The translations under genes were made by a program, and so were the position numbers. Under the pieces are notes generated by a model. The model did not search any database. It saw nothing but the letters and a program-made list of their open reading frames with translations, and had not been told where the DNA came from. A stretch of 64,000 nucleotides of DNA, from NCBI GenBank assembly GCA_013396755.1, contig VWZF01004021.1, positions 984,532-1,048,531 on the forward strand. The letters are read 5' to 3'. Shown here piece after piece: positions 13,247-23,528 of the stretch. Source of the DNA: Sclerurus mexicanus (lineage: Eukaryota; Chordata; Aves; Passeriformes; Furnariidae). Each line of letters opens with the position of its first letter. Position 1 is the stretch's first letter.

Positions 13247-14506
13247 GCATTCCATTTTTGTCACGAGAAATACCATGATAGCAGGAATCTCAGCACGCAG
13301 GAGATAGACATACTGCAAGTACAGACTCTGGTCTTCTGCACTCAGCAGCTAATATTGATGTGATTTTAAAAAAGCAAGTTACATGACCTGTAGCTCTGTT
13401 CAATGACTGTCCTGCCTGCAAAAAAACCCCAGGCAAGAAAAGATCTCAGACACTAGAGAACTCCTCAGAAAAGGATGTTTAAGTCATCAGAAAAAAAAGT
13501 CCTCTTCCCTCATCAGTCAAGCTTGCCATTAATGCTTTATTCTGGGTAGATATTTAACTGCATTTGGTGTGCCACACTGCTGTTTACAGAGCATGTGATT
13601 ACATGGTGGGGCAGGGTATCCTCTGGCTGTGAAAGCTTCCTCAGCTGAGAGAGTGGGATCAGCCAGGTCTGAACCCAAAACACGACCTCAGTGGGTTGGA
13701 TGGACATGGGAAGGGAAGACAGTGATAGCAGGATGAGCAGTTCCTAACCCTTCATGAAATAATATTGATAAATGGGAAGCAGTTCAGAGCAGGGCTGGGA
13801 ATATAATGAAGAGCCTGAGGGAATGGGTGGTAGAGGGAAAATTAGAGGAACTGCATATGTATAACTCTGACCAAAGGGAATGATCCAGGGATGTCTGACA
13901 GGTACCCAATTCACAGAGGGGAGGGCAGTGGGTGGGGTGGGATAGGATGGATAGCTGGAAGCACTTATAGGACACTGAAATTGTGGGGAAAAGAAACTTA
14001 GGTTCAACACAAGGAAAGAAAATTAGAACATGAAATAGTTTGGGGGTAAAAGGGTCATTTGTAGAAACTTTTGCACAGAGGATTTCAAAAGCCAGCACAA
14101 TGAAGCCCTAATAATTATTCGGCAGGGAAAATCATCCTTTGTGAGGGAGGGAAATTGTGTAGGTGACCCACTAATGCTTTGCCAGCTCTAAACTCCAGTG
14201 TTCTCTTTATACCTGACCACATCATGAGATGCAGTGAGGTAAAGTCCAACACACACTTTTCTTGCTATCTCTGCTTCTACACGAGCAGCGTTTGATGCAG
14301 CACCACACACTGGAGCTTTTGTTGTGCTCCAGGACACTCGACCACTCCCAGCAGGAGCCAAGGGCTCCTCTGGATGGCAACCAAAGAGCAGGGAGAGCTG
14401 CCAGAGGCTGCCCTCTTCCTGGAAGGGTAGGGCTCTGAAGCAATGCGTGCCGTGAGGTTGCTCCCCCTGTGCCAGAGTTTACATCTATGACACAAACACA
14501 ATAGTC
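13247..14506. other. Unique non-coding sequence
   Basis: I see no gene or recognisable repeat. Two overlapping minus-strand open frames of 88 and 104 codons (13744-14098) are rich in Ser, Pro and Phe and resemble no family known to me. Confidence 0.5.
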
Positions 14507-15205
14507 TCACCCTGACATTTATTTCAATAAACACTGGGAGAGCCTCCAAAAGCCTCTTGCAGGCAGTTATGAAAACTAACCATTGAACCATTATATAAAT
14601 GATCTTCCAGGCTTTCATTATTACGGTTACTGTTAGAAAATAACAAGACTTTGAGGGGCTTCCACAATAGCAGAGTCTTGTTTGTGATCCCAGAGGCTTC
14701 TGGCTCCGTCTCTGCTATTCAAGCAGATCAGAACTAGTCTAAACTCTGACTGAATTGTGAGACAGTGTGGGGTTAAAACCAAGCATTGCATCAAGATTAA
14801 ATACATCTGTTATGAAAACCTCCTCTGCTTTGCATACATGATTCAATAAAGACTCTTAGAAGGATAATTGTTTTGCCCAGGTTATTAACTAGAATTTTCT
14901 TTTTTTTTTTTATTACTCCTCAGAATAATGCTTAAGGTAAGCAACTCCTAATTGTGCAAGAATTGCGTTAGGTGGAATGCTCTACCCTGAGTGTTCATTC
15001 CCGGATATTATGTTCTATTACCAAAAGTCATCCCTGTATTGGGAAGTTAATTTTCTATTTCAGCAAACTAAAGCTGACTGCGCATCCATGAAAAATGCTT
15101 TAAAAACAAACTCCACACTGGAAATTAAGTTCACAGAATCCCAGGATATGCTGAGCTGGAAGGGACCCACCAAGACCATCTAGTCCAACCCCCAGCCCTG
15201 CACAG
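14507..15205 (+). repeat. Direct duplication, copy 1 (699 bp)
   Basis: This block recurs at 15541-16240 in the same orientation. Reading the two side by side, the only difference I find is one base in a T homopolymer (12 T here, 13 T in the other copy). Both copies start at the same phrase (TCACCCTGACATTTATTTCA) and end at the same base of a CR1-type fragment (CCAGCCCTGCACAG). Near-perfect identity together with single-N gaps around the second copy favours an assembly duplication over an old genomic one. A 68-codon open frame (14977-15183) is repeated with it but shows no coding signature. Confidence 0.95.
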
Positions 15206-15240
15206 GACCGTCCCCAGGAGTCACAACCCGGAGCTCTGGC
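15131..15240 (-). repeat. CR1-type LINE 3'-end fragment
   Basis: The plus strand reads TCACAGAATCCCAGGATATG, then GCTGGAAGGGACCCACCAAG, GTCCAACCCCCAGCCCTGCA and an AGGAGTCACAAC phrase. This is the reverse complement of a CR1 subfamily 3' end distinct from the GGTTTGGGTTGG type elsewhere in the window. The copy spans the right edge of the duplicated block, so it is complete here and cut at the N in the second copy. The subfamily name is not assigned. Confidence 0.7.
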
Positions 15241-15249
15241 AGCCTTGGG

Positions 15250-15539
15250 GCTGTCAAAGCGTGAATGGGGTTTGTACACGATCTCAACTCACTGACGACA
15301 CCGCCAGGACCGGGGACTCGCTCTTTGCCCCTCGGGACCCCCACAGCAAGTCTGCCCTAAAGACTGACAGCGGGAGAAGGGCCGAGCAGCTTCATCCCCA
15401 TCCTCATCCTCCGCACCCCCAGCGGGACCGGGCGCCGCAGGCACCGCCCGCCGCCGCCAGAGGGCGCCAGAGAGCACCGAGCGGGACGGGGGGGGCACGG
15501 GGGGACATCGGACCCACGGGGCATGGGCTGGGAGGAGCT
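15250..15539. promoter_or_regulatory. CpG island between the duplicated blocks
   Basis: By eye this stretch has about 24 CpG dinucleotides in under 300 bases and is strongly GC-rich, unlike the surrounding AT-rich sequence. It includes a GCCGCC run, a CTCF-like motif (15454-15467) and several G-runs at 15485-15504 that could form a G-quadruplex. CpG islands often mark promoters or insulators. No first exon is identifiable, so an insulator, an orphan island or a promoter of an unseen transcript are all open. The right end is truncated by a single N at 15540. Confidence 0.6.
15454..15467 (+). promoter_or_regulatory. CTCF-like binding motif
   Basis: The sequence CCGCCAGAGGGCGC fits the vertebrate CTCF core consensus (CCASYAGRKGGCRS) at 13 of 14 positions, with G for A at position 3. 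Matches of this quality are commonly bound by the zinc-finger insulator protein CTCF, which anchors chromatin loops. The CpG-rich setting means occupancy would probably depend on methylation. The motif is seen directly; binding is inferred. Confidence 0.5.
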
Positions 15540-15540
15540 N
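15540..15540. other. Single-N assembly gap
   Basis: One undetermined base interrupts the sequence just after GGGAGGAGCT, which looks like the middle of a CR1 3' tail. The next base begins copy 2 of the duplicated block. The lone N reads as a contig join, not an ambiguous base call. Confidence 0.85.
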
Positions 15541-16240
15541 TCACCCTGACATTTATTTCAATAAACACTGGGAGAGCCTCCAAAAGCCTCTTGCAGGCAG
15601 TTATGAAAACTAACCATTGAACCATTATATAAATGATCTTCCAGGCTTTCATTATTACGGTTACTGTTAGAAAATAACAAGACTTTGAGGGGCTTCCACA
15701 ATAGCAGAGTCTTGTTTGTGATCCCAGAGGCTTCTGGCTCCGTCTCTGCTATTCAAGCAGATCAGAACTAGTCTAAACTCTGACTGAATTGTGAGACAGT
15801 GTGGGGTTAAAACCAAGCATTGCATCAAGATTAAATACATCTGTTATGAAAACCTCCTCTGCTTTGCATACATGATTCAATAAAGACTCTTAGAAGGATA
15901 ATTGTTTTGCCCAGGTTATTAACTAGAATTTTCTTTTTTTTTTTTTATTACTCCTCAGAATAATGCTTAAGGTAAGCAACTCCTAATTGTGCAAGAATTG
16001 CGTTAGGTGGAATGCTCTACCCTGAGTGTTCATTCCCGGATATTATGTTCTATTACCAAAAGTCATCCCTGTATTGGGAAGTTAATTTTCTATTTCAGCA
16101 AACTAAAGCTGACTGCGCATCCATGAAAAATGCTTTAAAAACAAACTCCACACTGGAAATTAAGTTCACAGAATCCCAGGATATGCTGAGCTGGAAGGGA
16201 CCCACCAAGACCATCTAGTCCAACCCCCAGCCCTGCACAG
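15541..16240 (+). repeat. Direct duplication, copy 2 (700 bp, flanked by single Ns)
   Basis: This repeats 14507-15205 with one extra T in a homopolymer. It starts exactly after the N at 15540 and stops exactly before the N at 16241, as expected for a small separate contig or haplotig inserted by scaffolding. It includes a second copy of the truncated CR1-type fragment (16166-16240). No functional content is identified. Confidence 0.95.
16166..16240 (-). repeat. CR1-type LINE 3'-end fragment (second copy)
   Basis: This is the duplicated counterpart of the fragment at 15131-15240, cut off by the N at 16241. It should be counted once if the block proves to be a false duplication. Confidence 0.7.
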
Positions 16241-16241
16241 N
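16241..16241. other. Single-N assembly gap
   Basis: The N marks the end of duplicated copy 2. The 45 bases after it (16242-16286) closely repeat the 45 bases before the first N (15495-15539), with three mismatches, so the flanking contigs appear to overlap each other. Confidence 0.85.
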
Positions 16242-16263
16242 GCACGGGGGGACATCGGACCCA

Positions 16264-16318
16264 CTGGGCATGGGATGGGATGAGCTTTAAGGTCCCTTCC
16301 AACCCAAACCATTCTGCC
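16264..16318 (+). repeat. CR1 LINE 3'-end fragment
   Basis: The stretch contains GATGAGCTTTAAGGTCCCTT followed by CCAACCCAAACCATTCTG, the avian CR1 3' terminus in plus orientation. Its upstream part is also represented, with mismatches, just before the N at 15540. The ATTCTGTG tail is degraded to ATTCTGCCG. Confidence 0.75.
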
Positions 16319-16529
16319 GTTCCAAGCGAGCTCGGACCTGAGCCCTTGAAAGCCACGTGACACTGCTTATTACTGTTCCTTAAAGGTTTGATCCAGGAGA
16401 GTTATCGCGATATCCTTGGCAGTATTCCCCTCTTTTCCATGGATGAATTGGGAGTTGGGACACTGGCTCGGGATGCCACGGGCAGCGTTCCGGCTCCCAA
16501 ACTGCAGCAACAAAAGGCTGCGCATAAAT

Positions 16530-16609
16530 CCTGCTCCCTCCTGATGCTTCTCCCTCGTATGGAGCATTTCCTGCTCCCTCCTGATGTTTTTCTCCAGTAT
16601 GGAACATTC
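16530..16609 (+). repeat. 40-bp tandem duplication (2 copies)
   Basis: Two adjacent units of 40 bases, 16530-16569 and 16570-16609, both begin CCTGCTCCCTCCTGATG and continue with a TATGGAGCATT / TATGGAACATT phrase. They differ at a handful of positions, so the duplication is not very recent. No gene context is visible. Confidence 0.8.
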
Positions 16610-19600
16610 CCAGCCTGGCTGGATTGGAGGAAAGGAACAAGCCTAGGATAAGACTCGTTCTTATTCCTGTTTATTCTTAGTGAAGCTTTAGACAGAGAAC
16701 ATCTCTCCCAAGGGAGAAGAGGTGCAAGGTGATGTAACTTTGAACAACTCTGAGCCAAAGGGCTCCAGGACCCTTTCCCTGTGTGCAGGGAAACTGCTAT
16801 TTTGCAAAAAGCCCCAGTGTTGCCGGAGAAGTCCTACAAGTTTCAGCCCTTCCACACAGACGGGCAGAACTTTGCCTACTCGGCAAACCCAGCCAGGGCA
16901 GAGGTGTTAAATAACCACCTTAAGCGCCAGTGTCGCAATACTCCCGTCCTTGCTCAATTGTCACCCGACCTTAGAGGCTTCGGCAGCTGCTGATGCCTTT
17001 CTTGTCGGATTTTGCCTGTCCCAGAACTTGAATGACAAAAGGAAACGTCCTGCAGTGCTCTCCAGAACCCCATTTCCGAGTTTTGAGGGTCATTGTTTGA
17101 GCAGCCAAAGTGATGAGACGGATAACTGGGAATGCTGGAGAGGGAGCTCAGAGTGACCACTAGTCAGCATTGCAGCCTTCGACAGAAAACACATTGTTTT
17201 CTGCTATGTGGACAAACAGGTTGGACTAATTACCACATATAATCATTATTATTTATGCTCTACAGACATCAGAGTTTTGTCTTTAAATGAATTTATGGAG
17301 GGGGAAAAAAAAATCACAAAGCTGAATAATCCCTATAATTATATGCTTAAAAATCCTGAATGGAAGAAATTAAGAGACACAAAGGAACAAACATAAACTA
17401 ATTATTCCTTGTTTTGCAGCTAACGCATTTCTATGGTAACCACTATGGTCTTCGAAGAAATTCAAGGATTTTCTTAAAATCAGTTCATCAGGAAAGTCAC
17501 CCAGTAACGCCACAAAACAAAAATCTCTCACATAAACCTAGAGATGAAGGAGGAAGGCATGTACCTTCCCAGCTGTTGATTATCAGAGCTATGAAACTGC
17601 ATTTTTATTAAAACCACCGAGCAGATTGGCCCTTATGTGCTGCTGTGTGGGGTGCTTGGTGGGTACGAGCACAGGCACACGTGTGTGGGTACAGAAGAGA
17701 ATTTTCACCTCTCCTGCACACCATGGCCAGGTGAAGAGCACACCAAAGTGTTTGGGGATAGCTGCATTTTCTGCTCACACTCAGGTTTGTTTGACATTGA
17801 AAACTCCCACCCTAATCTTACAAAACCTCAGTTTCCTCTACAGCCTTTTACCAAGTATTTCTTTAAATGTGGAGTGTCCCAGCTCTGTCTCTTCCATACG
17901 TGGGTGAAAAAGGTGCACGATTTTGGTAGATCCCCAACACACGCAAAGCAATGTAGTATTCAGTAAAGACCCAGTTTACACATTTTTCCTCTTGAAATGC
18001 AGCAAATTAATCAAAACCACGCATGTTAAACCTAAACCAGCCTGTCACCAGCTTTACATTATAAACTTTAGCTCAGGGGGTGCATTGCCAGAAGAATAAT
18101 TCAACCAGAATGGCCCATGAAGGGGGCAGGCTCTGTGGGAGGTTCACTTCTCCAGGCTGTGCAGAGCTTGTAGCCAGAAAAGACAGTTCATGCACACACA
18201 TCTCACCCTCCTTTTGACCACACCACCAAAACCAATGGCTTCCCCTATCGCATCTGTGGCCATGCTGGCAGCTACAGATAAAGGAGCCGACTCAACAGGC
18301 TCCTGTGAAGGGATCCTCAGGCTTCAGTTAAGAGGAAAGTCCCTGCACTCGAAGCTGCACAGTAAGGTTCAAGCTTTTTCACAGAATTCAGAATTATTTT
18401 TCATCCCTTTCAGCTTTGCTTGGCAATCCTGCTGTCAGCCTCTCACATGCCTGCCTTCCCTCGCTGCTCTGAGCAAAACAGGAACTTTAGTGCAGAAAAC
18501 TAAATTGAAGGCTGTACAAAATCTGCCTCTCTCTGCTGGGAGGAGCTGTCACAAATACAAGAAATACCAAGAAACTTCAGTGTCTCGGGCACTAAAAGGC
18601 TGCCCAGTTCCCTCTGCTGTGTCACTTCCTATGGAACAGTCAAGCAGCAGCTTTACCATTTCTCCGGGATGGTTTTTGCCCCAGCTTCGCAAGGCTGTAA
18701 AGACATGGCACAGATCCCAGGCCCAGTCCAGCAAGAGATTCATCCCTGCCTTTGGTTAACATAAGATTATTACGATTCTTAATAATAGCAGTAACATTTC
18801 CTATTGAAACATCCTGCTGGCTTCAGAGAACAGGTTTATTTTCCTCAGGTTCTAATTTTAGACGCTTCTGGGGACTGTGTAAACATGTGAGCTGGAAGGA
18901 AACAAAAGAACCATATAGATTATTCGCTGAAAGCTTGGGGTGGGTGGTCAGATCCAAATATCCCACTGAAGTCACTGCCCTGGATTTTACAGAAGAGTCC
19001 AGCACAGGAGGATTGCTGGGCTGCTGCTAAAAGGAGGAGCTTTCCCTTCTGCTTCTCTGGGAAATGGCAAATTTGGGACAGACAGGGATATTCTGAGAGC
19101 AACCAACACTGGGTAAACGCTACCAGGACTGGGGAAAGGCGATGAGAATATGCACAGCCCTGTGTGGGAGCTCATCGCAGCAAGAGAAACCCACTCCTGT
19201 TGGAGGCAAAGCCACTCAGCGCCCTGTGCTGAGCTCGTCGCAGTTCCATTCTGCATCTGCTCTGCCAAATCTTCGTGCCCACTGCTATGTTTAGAAAAAC
19301 TGTAGTGGTGAAGTTGTAGTAACAGTTTCTTCAAAAGATAAAGCAGCTTTTCACACACTGAAGTGAAGTGGATCTCTGAATTCAAGCTTGTTCACATCCT
19401 GTTCTTTTTCATTAATTCGGAGTAAAACAAAATAATAAAAACCTGCATGACAATTTGCATCGCATTTCTAACAGAAAAAAGAGCTGAAAAATCTTCACGT
19501 TGGGGGTTTTTTGCTCTTGATTTTACAAAGCACTTCAGCAGGAGCTTAATTGACTATGTGTGAGCAGTGTGTGGCTCCAGTGGGACCATGTATCTGATTA

Positions 19601-21962
19601 AAGAATAAATGTAATTGTCTCTGCAGATCAATGCCATAATTTATTCCTCATTGAGTATCAGACGCATCCTTATAGTCTCTTTGATAAACTCATGCAGTGC
19701 AAAACACTGATTCAACTTATGAAACAAGCACATGCTACTGAAAACCTATACCCAGATACTTACTACCATTAATGTTTAACTATTTAATTTCTATTCAATT
19801 TCCTAGTTAAGTTCTTGCTTCTTTCAGATCTCTGCATAAAGAGCTCACAAAAGCAAGCCCTCACCTTGTTCAACGTCTTGACAAATTTCAGACAAAAAAA
19901 ATCAATTAACAAAAAACCCACTAATTGGGTCAGACCCTACAACAGGGACAAGCTTTCAAGACCCCACAAAATAACTCAAGATATTAAAAAAGAACACAAA
20001 AATTTTGTAAGCCAGCAGCTATAGGGCATAAAAATCAGATACTGGAGTTGGTTTTGTTGGCAGCTGGTGCTTTGGACACTTGTTTCTTTATCAGCACTCG
20101 AGGGACCCTTATTCACTCGACTCCAAAAGTTAGCACATCCATCAGAGGGATGATTTAATGGCCTTCACAGCCAACAGTGACCCTACAGGAAGAATAAATG
20201 AGTGTGTGTTGTTAGCTGAAGGCGAAGGCATGTTTTGCACACATGATGTCACTCTTGCAACTCAGGAAGAACTAATTGCTTGGCTTGTTGTAAAGTCTCC
20301 TACTCGCTGGGTTCGCTTGCAAATTATAGTCGTCTGGAGAGCTCCAGCATGTCATCAGCACACAACAATGTTGTCTGAAGCGTAATTAATATCTGTCTTT
20401 CTTTTCAAGTTCCTTATTTACCCTCTTTCCCCCATGACAAATATGTTAATGGCCTCTCCAAAACCCACAAGTTGTCATTTTCAAAGAGCCCCCGTCTTTC
20501 TGCCTTGAGCTGAACACTTGAGATTAAATCACGGTGAGCTTGTTCTTGCCCCCATTAAAGCTGTTGAGGGCTTTGTCAGTGCCTTCAGTGTAAGCAAACT
20601 CTCACAGGCTGTAATGGCAGCGGGACCACAGACCTATTTTGCTTTGCACCTTCAGCTAGAGGAAGAAAAAAAACAACACACCTCGCAAACAATAAACAGG
20701 GATTGCCTTACAATTTTGCAGGATTTGGAGTCGGATCGGGTGCCCAGAACAACATAAGGAGCATCAGAGCAGCCAGTCCCATGGCTGAAAAGTCTGGGTT
20801 GAGTTACCAGGTCTTACAAGGCCGCTTGTTTTGCTTTTTTTCTGATTTTATGTCTCTGAGGTTATTTTCAGCCATATTATCTGCTTGCCTGATTCTCTTT
20901 AAGTACTCATCTGCAAAGAGTTTAATACAGCTGCACATGAAAATAAATATATAGATGATGTATTCAGTGACAGCAATAAAGGTAGTGGTAGCCCAGACCA
21001 CTCCTGAGGAGCAGTTTGATCCCAGCTTATGAAGCACTGCTCACACTCATAAAGCACTTGGATAATTCTGAATGAGTGGCCATTTTTTGGTGTGTCTTTA
21101 CAAATTAGTCAGTTTTACAAATAAAAAATGCATTTACACCAAGACCAGCAACAGGATCTCCTATATTTAATTACGCACATCTGTATTCTACTTTTTTGTT
21201 AAAAAAATCCCCTGATTAAGTCATCTACCATGCAGCAGAAAACTCCACACAACCCAAAAAAAAGTCCTATTTCTACTACTACATAGCTGTGAGTTTCAGA
21301 TGTGAATAAAGCATTTCCCTTTCCAAGATTTAAACACATGGCAAGTCCCCATGTTGCATTTATCAAGTTTTCACGCATTTCCATCCTTCCACAACTAGCA
21401 AGGTGGAACTTCTGGAATTCTTACCGTATTACTAATATGAATGTACTTGAAGTAGGAACTACAAGATACATTATAAACTTCTTCCTTTGCACATAGAGAT
21501 GGAAAAGAGAGTTTCAGACACCCTTTTTACCCCAAACCCCTGGCTAACTTGTAAGTATAAAATACCCCCAGAGTCCCTTATACTTCAGGCTGTGATAGTC
21601 TCAGTCCTGCTGACCAGAGGAAAGGATCCCATGGTCTGTGAGCACCAAAGCACAGTATTTTACAAGCCTCCTGCCACTTACATTACATAGGTAGAGCAGC
21701 ATAAAGGGAGCACAGTATATAAACATGGCTGAGTGACAGGCAAGATCTGTTTCAGCAGAATTTGTTTTAATGACCTATATTGATTCTCATTCCATCATGG
21801 TTTAATGTGTTTCTTCAGCATTATGTTAAAACCCTCCTACATTCATCGTCTAATGACGATAACCCCACTACATTTAAAGGCATGCATAAGTTTATAAAGT
21901 CTGCCAGACAAGCCCAGTGGATTTTAATGATCTCCTCTCCTAGCAATAAATGGGCAGCTCAT
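16610..21962. other. Unique non-coding sequence, AT-rich
   Basis: No gene is supported. The longest open frame is 189 codons (18190-18759, plus) without a recognisable domain. AT-rich stretches with homeodomain-type TAAT motifs occur at about 17190-17420, 19500-19680 and 20380-20640 and have the texture of non-coding regulatory DNA, but conservation cannot be judged from one sequence. A minus-strand open frame at 20804-21037 encodes a hydrophobic run followed by a charged tail; I do not recognise it and do not call it a gene. Confidence 0.5.
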
Positions 21963-22148
21963 AGAATAGGGGCTGTGATTCAGGATTCTTGGGTTCTGGT
22001 CTTCATTTTGCAATACCATCCCTGCCAAACTGCACTTGACACCTCTGTGCCTCAGCTTGCCTCGTTCATAAATGGGCCCAGCAACACCTGTCACATGGTG
22101 TTAAAAGGCTGAGTTAATTGCTGCTCATAAATCATATTGAGAGCCTTG
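21963..22148 (+). repeat. MIR-like SINE relic
   Basis: The phrases GATTCAGGATTCTTGGGTTC and CTGTGCCTCAGCTTGCC, then ATAAATGGGCCCAGCAACAC and CACATGGTGTTAAAAGGCTG, follow the order of a MIR/CORE-SINE core (GGGTTC region, CCTCAGTTTCC region, TAAAATGGG region and right arm). The element is heavily diverged, in plus orientation, with approximate edges. Confidence 0.6.
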
Positions 22149-23449
22149 AAACAGAAATATATATATATGCAAAGCAGGTGTGATGTTGTAAGAGAACTGC
22201 ATTGCTTTCAGATACACTGTTTAAAATTAAATTCTTGGAGATTCATACCTCCGGTATCGCTGTGCTCCCCACGAGCAGCAGGAACTGCTTCCAGGACATA
22301 CAAAACCTGCCTACGGCATCTGTGCAATCCAAGCCAACTCACAGGGGAAGGCGCTGGAACAGGAACAACTTTCCCCGTCCATCTCCTGTGGAAGTGGAGT
22401 GAGTTTTCCATTTGTTTCAAGGGCTGAGGGACCCAAATCTATTCACCACTTCTAATCAGGCTGGAAAACCAACACTGCTACTTCCTAGGACACAAATCCT
22501 GCATTTAATAGCTCTGTCAAACAAACCCTTCTGCCTCCTCTTAACAAGCACATTGGGTGGCTGAAGGATTTCAAATCAGGCACCCTCACTTTGGGAAGTG
22601 TTTTGAATCTGCCAAGTACAAAGTGGAGTGTTAAGATTACCACTTTGAGGTTTTTTCCCCTCCATGGATTACTTGCTATCCACTCCAGCTGCTTTGTGGA
22701 CAGGAGGCAGATCAGGGGGTTAGGAATGAGCACTGCACCTCTCAGGGTGTCCTGCACAGAAAGGGGGTTGCAGTAGCAGAAATAGCATCAAGCTACAAAA
22801 TTCAGATTAGATGACAAATTCCCTATTTAGGCTTCAATGATTTTCAAAGCATCAGTTTTTCTTCTTCCTGCTAGAAAGACAAGGAAGCTTCACAAACTTC
22901 CAACCCATGTCCAGAATCCTACAGAATTCAACAGAGCTGTCTTTACTTGGGGTTTTGGGCCAATTTCAGCTCTGAAACAGAGCCAAAGTCCATAATTTCT
23001 GAGCCTTTTCCATGTTGCAGTGAAGTGGCACAAAAAGCAACGAAGATTCAGGGACAGAGGTGCCTATGGCAACATGACTCCACTCCTACACATCTCTCCC
23101 ACTGCTCCCGTGGGTTGGACACTCCCTGTGCTCCAGGCACTGCTCGTGACCACAAGTGGACCTTTGGAGGAGAGAGGACTTGAATCTCTGCTGAGCTGTT
23201 CCATCCTGGTACGATTTCTAACCACACAACTATGACAAAATTCCAGACGATGAGACCTTCAGAGACTCATCCTTCACCCCTACTCAGGGCACCAGGGACC
23301 TCCAGCTTCACTCCCAGAGCAGCTCATTCGTTCTGTCCCACAGGACAGACACCCAACCATCAGGTGACAGATGAGTCTTTTCCTTAACCCTTTCAAATTG
23401 AACTGTTTCTGGTTCTTTCTTGCTTGATCAAGGAAACATGAGGTTTGCT
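22149..23449. other. Unique non-coding sequence
   Basis: A short AT dinucleotide run at 22157-22168 is the only simple repeat. Open frames up to 96 codons show no recognisable protein. I see nothing else in it. Confidence 0.5.
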
Positions 23450-23528
23450 GTGTTGTCCCTGCCCATGGCAGGGGGCTTGGGACAAAATGATCTTTAAGGT
23501 CCCTTCTGACCTAATCTGTAATTCTGTG
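23450..23528 (+). repeat. CR1 LINE 3'-end fragment
   Basis: The sequence runs TGCCCATGGCAGGGGGCTTG, then ATGATCTTTAAGGTCCCTTC and ends TAATTCTGTG, the final 80 bases or so of an avian CR1 3' UTR in plus orientation. The CCAACC core has drifted to TGACCTAATC, suggesting an older copy. Confidence 0.8.
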
